A stretch of 6,671 nt of DNA from assembly GCA_013151975.1 (NCBI GenBank), contig JAADHG010000156.1, forward strand, positions 1 to 6,671, in the 5' to 3' direction. Made by a program: the position numbers and the translations under genes. Positions 1-5,630 of the stretch are shown piece after piece (the stretch's first letter is position 1; the number at the start of each line of letters is the position of its first letter). This stretch comes from Chlorobiota bacterium (GTDB taxonomy: Bacteria > Bacteroidota > Bacteroidia > Flavobacteriales > Flavobacteriaceae). The notes below the pieces were generated by a model. That model saw nothing but the letters and a program-made list of their open reading frames with translations, ran no database searches and was not told the DNA's origin.

Positions 1-830
1 CTCGAACATTTAGTTTTTTACATGAAATAGAAATGTTATTAGAACATGGTTTAATAAAGGGTGGGGATTTAAATAATGCTATTGTTTATGTAGATAAAGA
101 ATTATCTCCAGAAACAATGGAACGCCTTAAAGTAGCCTTCAAAAAAGATAATATTGCAGTTAAACCCAATGGAATTCTTGATAACCTTACGTTACATCAT
201 CCTAATGAAGCCGCTAGACATAAGCTTTTAGACGTAATTGGAGATTTAGCATTAATAGGTACACGAATACGGGGTAAGGTTATAGCCAATAAACCTGGGC
301 ATTTTGTTAACACGCAATTTGCAAAGAAAATGGCAAAGATTATTAAAATTGAAAAACGAAATAATGTACCCTATGTCGATTTGAATCAAGAACCATTGAT
401 GGATATTAATCAAATCATGAATATGTTGCCACATAGGCAGCCATTTTTATTGATTGACAAAATATTTGAATTATCAAAAACACATGTTATTGGTTTAAAA
501 AATGTCACCATGAACGAGCCTTTTTTTGAAGGTCATTTCCCTGGAGCTCCGGTAATGCCTGGTGTTTTAATAGTTGAGGCTATGGCACAAACAGGAGGGA
601 TTTTGTTACTAAGCACAGTACCTGATCCTGAGAATTATTTAACCCTTTTCATGAAAATTGATAAAGTAAGGTTTAAACAAAGAGTCGTACCGGGAGACAC
701 TTTAATTTTTAAATGCTCATTAATAGCTCCAATTAGACGCGGAATTTGCCATATGCAAGGATACGCATATACAAATGGAAAGCTTTGTGTAGAAGCTGAA
801 CTAATGGCTCAAATAACTAAAGTTAAATAA
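1..830 (+). CDS. lpxC/fabZ: Bifunctional UDP-3-O-acyl-GlcNAc deacetylase / 3-hydroxyacyl-ACP dehydratase (LpxC-FabZ fusion), 5'-truncated
   Basis: The gene enters from the left edge; the reading frame is open from base 3, so the true start is outside the window and the ATG at 33 is internal. About 275 C-terminal residues are visible. The first part is the end of LpxC, the zinc enzyme that deacetylates UDP-3-O-acyl-GlcNAc and commits it to lipid A. It shows the RTFSF substrate motif, then RHKLLDVIGDL, whose His (codon 219-221) and Asp four residues later match E. coli zinc ligands H238 and D242, and a KPGH motif whose His lies 27 residues after the first, matching catalytic H265. From about base 393 the chain continues without a stop into a complete FabZ hot-dog domain, with PHRQPF, GHFPG and VEAMAQ; the catalytic His and Glu are 14 residues apart, as in FabZ. 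This fusion is known in Bacteroidota. lpxA follows after 50 bases. Confidence 0.96.
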   Translation, partial: RTFSFLHEIEMLLEHGLIKGGDLNNAIVYVDKELSPETMERLKVAFKKDNIAVKPNGILDNLTLHHPNEAARHKLLDVIGDLALIGTRIRGKVIANKPGHFVNTQFAKKMAKIIKIEKRNNVPYVDLNQEPLMDINQIMNMLPHRQPFLLIDKIFELSKTHVIGLKNVTMNEPFFEGHFPGAPVMPGVLIVEAMAQTGGILLLSTVPDPENYLTLFMKIDKVRFKQRVVPGDTLIFKCSLIAPIRRGICHMQGYAYTNGKLCVEAELMAQITKVK

Positions 831-880
831 TTATGATTAGCGAACACATTTCACTTTTAAGAAATAATAAAATATAAGAA

Positions 881-1666
881 ATGAATCAACCACTTGCTTA
901 CGTTCATCCAGGAGCCAAAATAGCTAAAAATGTTGTTATAGAGCCGTTTACTACAATTCATAATAATGTGAAAATAGGACAAGGGACTTGGATAGGTTCT
1001 AATGTTACTATTATGGAAGGGGCTCGGATAGGAAAAAATTGTAATATATTCCCTGGGTCTGTTATATCAGCCATACCTCAAGATTTAAAATATAACGACG
1101 AAGACACCACAGTTGAAATAGGTGATAATGTTACTATTAGAGAATGTGTAACTATAAATAGAGGCACTACTGATAAAATGAAAACAGTTATTAGTGATAA
1201 TTGCCTTATTATGGCGTATTGCCATATTGCGCATGATTGTTTTGTTGGAAAAAATTGTATTTTTTCTAATAATAGTACATTAGCTGGACATATTACAGTT
1301 GGAGATTTTGTGATTTTAGCAGGTATGACTGCTGTTCATCAATTTTGTTCTATAGGTAATCACGCATTTGTTACTGGCGGAACTTTAGTACGTAAAGATG
1401 TGCCACCTTATGTAAAAGCAGGTCGAGAACCTATAGCTTACGTTGGGATTAATTCTGTTGGACTACGACGAAGAGGGTTTACTTCAGATAAAATTAGAGA
1501 AATTCAAAATATATATAGATTACTTTATCAGCGTAATTTCAATAACACTCAGGCTTCCGAAATCATTGAAGCTGAAATGGAAGCCACACCAGAACGAGAC
1601 GAAATTTTGCAGTTTATAAAAAACTCACATCGTGGCATAATGAAAGGATATTTTAAATTAAAATAA
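881..1666 (+). CDS. lpxA: Acyl-ACP--UDP-N-acetylglucosamine O-acyltransferase (LpxA)
   Basis: LpxA carries out the first step of lipid A synthesis in the cytoplasm, transferring a 3-hydroxyacyl chain from ACP to the 3-OH of UDP-GlcNAc. The 261-residue product is close to the 262 of E. coli. Residues 1 to about 185 are hexapeptide repeats of a left-handed beta helix (for example VVIEPF, VKIGQG, ARIGKN). Active-site residues align without gaps at an offset of 7: H115 and catalytic H118 in CHIAHDC, H137 in LAGH, H153 in AVHQFC, and R197 in GLRRRGF (E. coli H122, H125, H144, H160, R204). The position of the E. coli chain-length ruler G173 is also glycine here (G166). The C-terminal stretch from about 200 is the helical domain. 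The ATG at 881 starts the first helix coil directly and is preceded by an A-rich stretch without a Shine-Dalgarno. The stop is 4 bases before efp, suggesting co-transcription. Confidence 0.97.
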   Translation: MNQPLAYVHPGAKIAKNVVIEPFTTIHNNVKIGQGTWIGSNVTIMEGARIGKNCNIFPGSVISAIPQDLKYNDEDTTVEIGDNVTIRECVTINRGTTDKMKTVISDNCLIMAYCHIAHDCFVGKNCIFSNNSTLAGHITVGDFVILAGMTAVHQFCSIGNHAFVTGGTLVRKDVPPYVKAGREPIAYVGINSVGLRRRGFTSDKIREIQNIYRLLYQRNFNNTQASEIIEAEMEATPERDEILQFIKNSHRGIMKGYFKLK

Positions 1667-1670
1667 AAAA

Positions 1671-2237
1671 ATGGCAAATACTTCAGATATAAGAAATGGA
1701 TTGTGTATTAAATACAACCACGATATTTATAAAATTATTGAATTTCTACATGTAAAACCTGGTAAAGGTCCAGCATTTGTAAGAACAAAAATGAAAAGTG
1801 TAACCACTGGAAAAGTTTTAGATAACACATTTTCTGCAGGACATAAAATTGAGGAAGTTAGAGTAGAAACTCATAAATTTCAATATTTATATCCAGAAGG
1901 AGACATGTTTCATTTTATGAATGTAGACGACTATAATCAAATCATGTTAAATAAAAACACCATTGATAATCCTGGGTTATTGAAAGAAGGCGAAGTTGTT
2001 ACTATTATTATCAATTCTGAAGATAACATGCCACTTTCTGTTGATATGCCTGCAAGTGTAATCCTTGAGGTTACTGCTACAGAACCTGGTATAAAAGGAA
2101 ATACAGCAACCAACGCAACTAAACCAGCAACCGTTGAAACTGGAGCTACTGTAATGGTGCCTTTATTTATTAATGAAGGTGATAAAATAAAAATTGAAAC
2201 TGAAAAGGGAACTTATAAAGAACGTGTCAAAGAATGA
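1671..2237 (+). CDS. efp: Translation elongation factor P
   Basis: EF-P binds ribosomes stalled on consecutive prolines, between the P and E sites, and helps peptide bond formation. The 188-residue length is normal. Three beta domains can be followed: an N-terminal KOW-like domain (about 1-64) that begins with the usual ATSDIRNG-like start (ANTSDIRNG), a central OB domain (about 65-126), and a C-terminal OB domain (about 129-185) carrying the family signature around GIKGNTATNATKPA and VPLFINEGDKIKIET. The tip lysine that contacts the P-site tRNA is K32 (E. coli K34), inside the palindrome PGKGP. No modification gene (epmA, epmB, earP, ymfI) lies in the window. The gene sits 4 bases after lpxA and 9 bases before the lpxD-family gene, so it is probably co-transcribed with lipid A genes although its job is in translation. 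Confidence 0.97.
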   Translation: MANTSDIRNGLCIKYNHDIYKIIEFLHVKPGKGPAFVRTKMKSVTTGKVLDNTFSAGHKIEEVRVETHKFQYLYPEGDMFHFMNVDDYNQIMLNKNTIDNPGLLKEGEVVTIIINSEDNMPLSVDMPASVILEVTATEPGIKGNTATNATKPATVETGATVMVPLFINEGDKIKIETEKGTYKERVKE

Positions 2238-2246
2238 TTCTTTAAT

Positions 2247-3197
2247 ATGAAATTCCCTAAGCCACATACCCTAAAACAAATTGCAAATCTTATTGATTGT
2301 AAATTTATAGGAAATGAAAATTTTCCTGTTCTTGGTATGAATGAAATTCACGTTGTAACATATGGAGATATTGTATTTGTAGATCATCCTAAATATTATG
2401 ACAAAGCTTTAGAATCTAAGGCTACAATTGTATTAATCAACAAAATTGTAGACTGTCCAGAGGGTAAAACACTTCTTATCTCAGACGATCCTTTTAGAGA
2501 TTTCAACAAGCTTACCAGCCATTTTAAACCATTTCAATCATCAAGTAATAGTATTTCTGAAAGTGCAAAAATTGGCATAGATACAATTATTCAACCCAAT
2601 TGTTTTATTGGAAATAACGTTGTGATTGGTAATAATTGCGTAATACATTCTAATGTTAGTATTTATGATGATACTATTATTGGTAACAATGTAATTATAC
2701 ATGCTAACACTGTTTTGGGAGCAAGCGCATTTTATTACAAAAATAGATCTGAAGGTTTTGATCAATTAAAATCTGGTGGGAGAGTTGTAATTGAAAATAA
2801 TGTCGATTTAGGCGCATCTTGTACTATTGATAGAGGCGTTTCAGGAGACACTACTATTGGAGAGGGTTCTAAATTAGATAATCAAATTCAAATTGGACAC
2901 GATACCGTTATAGGAAAAAAATGTCTCATTGCTTCCCAAGTAGGAATTGCAGGATGTTGTATTGTTGAAGATCAAGTTACCATTTGGGGGCAAGTAGGAG
3001 TAAAAAGTGGAATTACAATTGCCAAGGGTACTGAGATTTATGCACAATCGGGTTTAGGTCATTCTACAGATGAAAACAAAACCTATTTTGGCTCCCCTGC
3101 TTTTGAGGCTAGAGAAAAATTTAAAGAAATGGCATACATTAGAAAGATTCCAGAGATTTTAGAAAAATTGAAGAAACAAGAAGAAAAAAAATCTTAA
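2247..3197 (+). CDS. lpxD: LpxD-family UDP-3-O-acylglucosamine N-acyltransferase, probably a second, divergent paralogue
   Basis: LpxD adds a 3-hydroxyacyl chain to the 2-amino group of UDP-3-O-acylglucosamine, after LpxC. The 316-residue product is somewhat shorter than E. coli LpxD (341). Residues 1 to about 103 resemble the N-terminal uridine-binding domain; about 104-275 form hexapeptide repeats (IIGNNV, VVIGNN); the end (about 286-313, EAREKFKEMAYIRKIPEI) is a charged helix as in LpxD. The core SCTIDRG...LDNQIQIGHD is well conserved, and H218 matches catalytic H239. An ungapped alignment from there puts G255 where E. coli has H276, and the usual GFGY/GFGF motif reads AFYY (161-164). From memory, flavobacteria often have an ordinary lpxD upstream of lpxC and a second LpxD-like gene after efp; the upstream copy is outside this window. 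Family assignment is firm, the exact reaction less so. ATG at 2247 follows efp by 9 bases. Confidence 0.82.
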   Translation: MKFPKPHTLKQIANLIDCKFIGNENFPVLGMNEIHVVTYGDIVFVDHPKYYDKALESKATIVLINKIVDCPEGKTLLISDDPFRDFNKLTSHFKPFQSSSNSISESAKIGIDTIIQPNCFIGNNVVIGNNCVIHSNVSIYDDTIIGNNVIIHANTVLGASAFYYKNRSEGFDQLKSGGRVVIENNVDLGASCTIDRGVSGDTTIGEGSKLDNQIQIGHDTVIGKKCLIASQVGIAGCCIVEDQVTIWGQVGVKSGITIAKGTEIYAQSGLGHSTDENKTYFGSPAFEAREKFKEMAYIRKIPEILEKLKKQEEKKS

Positions 3198-3221
3198 TGA
3201 TTTCTACAAATAAACTATGAA

Positions 3222-3264
3222 TTAGCTTTAAAAACCGAATTCAATAAATTACTTTTGTCCAGCT
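3222..3264 (+). promoter_or_regulatory. Candidate promoter for sucD (Bacteroidota type)
   Basis: TACTTTTG at 3250-3257 fits the Bacteroidota -7 consensus TAnnTTTG exactly. A TTTA at 3227-3230, one base off the -33 element TTTG, lies 19 bases upstream, inside the usual spacing. Transcription would begin near 3263, giving a leader of about 28 bases. The site lies in the only sizeable gap (93 bases) between the lipid A block and sucD. No strong terminator is visible in the gap, so read-through from upstream is also possible. Confidence 0.6.
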
Positions 3265-3290
3265 TAATAAATCAATTTAAATAAACTCAA

Positions 3291-4163
3291 ATGAGCGTTT
3301 TAGTAAATAAAGATTCCAAAATAATAGTACAAGGTTTTACAGGAAGTGAAGGTACATTTCATGCTACTCAAATGATAGCGTATGGAACTAATGTTGTTGG
3401 AGGAGTTACCCCAGGAAAAGGAGGTCAAACACATTTAGATAAACCCGTTTTTAACACCGTTGAAGACGCCGTTAAGAAAGTTGGAGCAGATACAACCATA
3501 ATTTTTGTACCACCTGCATTTGCTGCTGATGCTATTATGGAAGCTGCTGACGCTGGAATTAAAGTAATTATTACTATTACTGAAGGTATTCCAGTAGCAG
3601 ACATGATTAAAGCTTCCGATTATATAAAAGATAAAGAATGCCGTTTAATTGGTCCTAATTGCCCAGGAATTATAACTCCAGGTGAAGCAAAAGTAGGTAT
3701 CATGCCAGGATTTGTATTTAAAAAAGGGAAAGTTGGAATTATATCAAAATCAGGGACATTAACCTATGAAGCTGCAGATCAAGTGGTGAAACAAGGCTTA
3801 GGAATTACCACAGCAATTGGTATTGGTGGAGATCCAATTATTGGAACCACTACAAAAGATGCTGTAGAGCTATTTGTTAACGACCCAGAAACGGAGTGCA
3901 TAGTTATGATTGGTGAAATTGGAGGACAACTTGAAGGAGATGCAGCACAGTGGTATAAAGCTAGCGGAAGCACAAAACCAGTTATAGGTTTTATAGCAGG
4001 TGAAACTGCTCCTGTTGGTCGTACAATGGGACATGCTGGTGCCATTGTTGGCGGAAGTGACGATACTGCACAAGCAAAGAAACGCATTTTAAGAGATTGT
4101 GGGATTCATGTTGTTGAATCTCCCGCCGAAATTGGTAAAAAGGTAGCTGAAGTTTTAGCTTAA
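3291..4163 (+). CDS. sucD: Succinyl-CoA synthetase (succinate--CoA ligase), alpha subunit
   Basis: SucD is the CoA-binding, phosphohistidine-carrying subunit of the TCA-cycle enzyme that converts succinyl-CoA to succinate with formation of ATP or GTP; it works with the beta subunit SucC. The 290 residues match E. coli SucD (289). Residues 1 to about 125 are the Rossmann-type CoA domain, with QGFTGSEGT (14-22), TPGKGG (K43) and GPNCPG (121-126). The ligase part follows, with SKSGTLTYE (152-160), GEIGG (E209, matching E208) and the phosphorylated His H248 in MGHAGAIVGG (E. coli H246). The start at 3291 gives the family's usual MSxLVxK beginning. sucC is not next to it, unlike in E. coli; separate sucC and sucD loci are, as I recall, common in Bacteroidota. 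The gene has its own probable promoter and a strong terminator, so it appears to be a single-gene unit. Confidence 0.97.
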   Translation: MSVLVNKDSKIIVQGFTGSEGTFHATQMIAYGTNVVGGVTPGKGGQTHLDKPVFNTVEDAVKKVGADTTIIFVPPAFAADAIMEAADAGIKVIITITEGIPVADMIKASDYIKDKECRLIGPNCPGIITPGEAKVGIMPGFVFKKGKVGIISKSGTLTYEAADQVVKQGLGITTAIGIGGDPIIGTTTKDAVELFVNDPETECIVMIGEIGGQLEGDAAQWYKASGSTKPVIGFIAGETAPVGRTMGHAGAIVGGSDDTAQAKKRILRDCGIHVVESPAEIGKKVAEVLA

Positions 4164-4180
4164 GAATAATGGATACTGTT

Positions 4181-4212
4181 AAAAACCTCACAAGAATTTG
4201 TGAGGTTTTTTT
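4181..4212 (+). terminator. Intrinsic terminator after sucD
   Basis: A perfect 13-bp inverted repeat (AAAAACCTCACAA at 4181-4193 and TTGTGAGGTTTTT at 4198-4210) encloses the 4-base loop GAAT and ends in a run of seven T (4206-4212). It begins 17 bases after the sucD stop. Because the 5' arm starts with five A, it could also act on the other strand, but no gene converges on it here. It separates sucD from the fabG transcription unit. Confidence 0.93.
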
Positions 4213-4213
4213 A

Positions 4214-4248
4214 TTTGATACAACTTGTATTTGCTATATTTGATTTAC
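4214..4248 (+). promoter_or_regulatory. Candidate promoter for fabG and downstream genes (Bacteroidota type)
   Basis: TTTG at 4214-4217 and TATATTTG at 4235-4242 are separated by 17 bases. Both elements match the Bacteroidota consensus (TTTG, 17-23 bases, TAnnTTTG) without mismatch. Transcription would begin near 4248, giving a leader of about 47 bases before the fabG ATG at 4295. The promoter starts just after the sucD terminator, which fits a new transcription unit. Confidence 0.72.
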
Positions 4249-4294
4249 AACTAATCACATCATAAAACCATCAAAAAATAATAAATAGAAACAC

Positions 4295-5041
4295 ATGAAA
4301 CTATTAGAAGGAAAAACAGCAATAATAACTGGTGCTAGTAGAGGAATAGGCAAAGGTATTGCCAAAGTTTTCGCAGAGCAAGGTGCTAATGTTGCATTTA
4401 CCTATAGCTCTTCTGTTGAAGCAGCAAAAGAACTAGAAAAAGAATTAAATGCTCTTGGCGTTAAAGCAAAAGGGTATCAAAGTAATGCTGCAGATTTTCA
4501 ACAAGCTCAAGATTTAGCTATAGAAGTATTGAAAGAATTTGGCAGCATAGATGTACTAATTAATAATGCTGGAATTACAAAAGATAATCTCTTAATGCGT
4601 ATTAGCGAAGAAGATTTTGATAAAGTAATTGAAGTAAATCTAAAGTCTGTATTTAATCTTACTAAAGCAGTAATTCGCCCAATGATGAAACAGCGAAAGG
4701 GTTCTATTATAAATATGAGTTCGGTTGTTGGTGTTAAAGGAAATGCTGGTCAAACCAACTACGCAGCTTCAAAAGCAGGAATTATTGGTTTTTCGAAGTC
4801 TGTAGCTTTAGAATTGGGATCTCGTAATATTAGAAGCAATGTAATCGCTCCAGGATTTATAGAAACAGAAATGACAGCAAAACTAGATAAAGCAACTGTT
4901 GATAGTTGGCGAAAGGCTATTCCTTTAAAACGTGGTGGCACTCCAGAAGATATTGCTAATGCGTGTGTATTTTTAGCAAGCGATATGGCAGCTTATATTA
5001 CTGGACAAACATTAAATGTAGATGGCGGAATGCTTACTTAA
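4295..5041 (+). CDS. fabG: 3-oxoacyl-[acyl-carrier-protein] reductase (FabG)
   Basis: FabG reduces 3-ketoacyl-ACP to 3-hydroxyacyl-ACP with NADPH in each round of fatty acid elongation. The 248-residue protein is a classical short-chain dehydrogenase: cofactor loop TGASRGIG (12-19), NNAG (90-93), and the catalytic set N115, S143, Y156 and K160 (YAASK), with the Ser-Tyr spacing of 13 as in E. coli S138/Y151. The stretches INMSSVVG, GIIGFSKSVALEL, VIAPGFIETEMT and the end TGQTLNVDGGM are typical of true FabG rather than of other dehydrogenases of the superfamily. The product is a substrate of FabZ (the fusion at 1-830) and supplies the hydroxyacyl chains used by LpxA and LpxD. It stands apart from any fab cluster, behind its own probable promoter, and 10 bases before a secreted-protein gene. 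A related SDR with another substrate cannot be fully excluded. Confidence 0.94.
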   Translation: MKLLEGKTAIITGASRGIGKGIAKVFAEQGANVAFTYSSSVEAAKELEKELNALGVKAKGYQSNAADFQQAQDLAIEVLKEFGSIDVLINNAGITKDNLLMRISEEDFDKVIEVNLKSVFNLTKAVIRPMMKQRKGSIINMSSVVGVKGNAGQTNYAASKAGIIGFSKSVALELGSRNIRSNVIAPGFIETEMTAKLDKATVDSWRKAIPLKRGGTPEDIANACVFLASDMAAYITGQTLNVDGGMLT

Positions 5042-5051
5042 ACTTGAAATT

Positions 5052-5609
5052 ATGAAAAATACTTTTTTTTTAATATTTACCCTTTTAACCTTCAATTTTA
5101 CATTTGCTCAAAATGATGATTGGGTTACTACCAAAGACTTTGAAAAAGGGTATAAAATTGATTTTCCTTCAAAACCTACTAGTCAAATGCAACCTATACC
5201 AACTGCTATTGGTGAGATTGAAATGTATATGTACATACTAGATAATTCAGCTAAAGTAGATGCCAAAAACCTTGTATTTATGACTGCTTATACTGAATAT
5301 CCATTGGCATCGTTTGGAGATGAAGACATAAATAGTGAAACCTTACAAGATAATTTATTAGACAGTTCAGTAAGTGGAGCTGTTAGCAATGTTAAAGGCG
5401 ATTTAATATCAAGTAGTCATATTAAATTTAATGGCTATAATGCCAGAAATGCAAAAATTGAAGTTGCAGGTGGTTTTTATATTATAATGAAAACCATTCT
5501 TGTTCAAAACAAACTTTATATGATTCAAGTTATTCATAATAAAAGTTATGATGGTAACCAAGAAGCAAAACATTTCTTTGACTCTTTTGAACTTATAAAA
5601 ACTAATTAA
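5052..5609 (+). CDS. Secreted or periplasmic protein of unknown function
   Basis: I do not recognise this 185-residue protein with certainty. It begins with a clear signal peptide: MKN, a hydrophobic core FFLIFTLLTFNFTFA, and a probable cut after A19, leaving a mature start QNDDW. No lipobox cysteine is present, so it is probably soluble in the periplasm or exported rather than a lipoprotein. The mature part reads like a single mixed alpha/beta domain, with a W..F..GY.I.FPSKP opening and a closing HFFDSFELI; this pattern reminds me of PsbP-like/DUF1795-type domains, which is a tentative comparison only. An ATG at 5022 in the same frame would add ten residues and overlap fabG, but would bury the signal peptide, so the ATG at 5052 is preferred. 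It lies 10 bases after fabG and 21 bases before the VWA gene, suggesting one transcript. Confidence 0.85.
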   Translation: MKNTFFLIFTLLTFNFTFAQNDDWVTTKDFEKGYKIDFPSKPTSQMQPIPTAIGEIEMYMYILDNSAKVDAKNLVFMTAYTEYPLASFGDEDINSETLQDNLLDSSVSGAVSNVKGDLISSSHIKFNGYNARNAKIEVAGGFYIIMKTILVQNKLYMIQVIHNKSYDGNQEAKHFFDSFELIKTN

Positions 5610-5630
5610 ATATTGTTGTCAAACACCATT

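Noticed and set aside
252..434. Minus-strand open frame opposite lpxC/fabZ
   Set aside because: Shadow of a conserved gene; the product has no recognisable motif.
833..877. A 14-codon open frame (MISEHISLLRNNKI) ending 3 bases before the lpxA start and in the same frame
   Set aside because: It could be a leader peptide coupling translation to lpxA, but nothing in its composition suggests attenuation and such short frames arise easily by chance. Conservation in relatives would be needed.
2580..2720. Repetitive-looking ATTGGTAATAAT-like DNA
   Set aside because: It is explained by the hexapeptide repeats of the acyltransferase beta helix, not by a DNA repeat element.
2541..2765. Minus-strand open frame of 74 codons opposite the lpxD-family gene
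   Set aside because: Its Ile/Asn-rich repetitive product is the reverse reading of the hexapeptide-repeat codons.
3182..3195. AAGA ... TCTT weak inverted repeat at the end of the lpxD-family gene
   Set aside because: A 4-bp AT-rich stem without a following T-run is too weak to call a terminator.
3779..4191. Three overlapping minus-strand open frames (up to 102 codons) opposite the end of sucD
   Set aside because: They lie fully or mostly inside a certain sucD gene, their products are low-complexity with no recognisable domain, and several frames open at once is what codon bias of the real gene produces.
4759..4941. Minus-strand open frame opposite fabG
   Set aside because: Within a certain gene, with no start signals or motif of its own.
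5099..5106. TACATTTG, a match to TAnnTTTG inside the secreted-protein gene
   Set aside because: It lies within the signal-peptide codons with no convincing -33 partner; in such AT-rich DNA the 8-mer is expected by chance.
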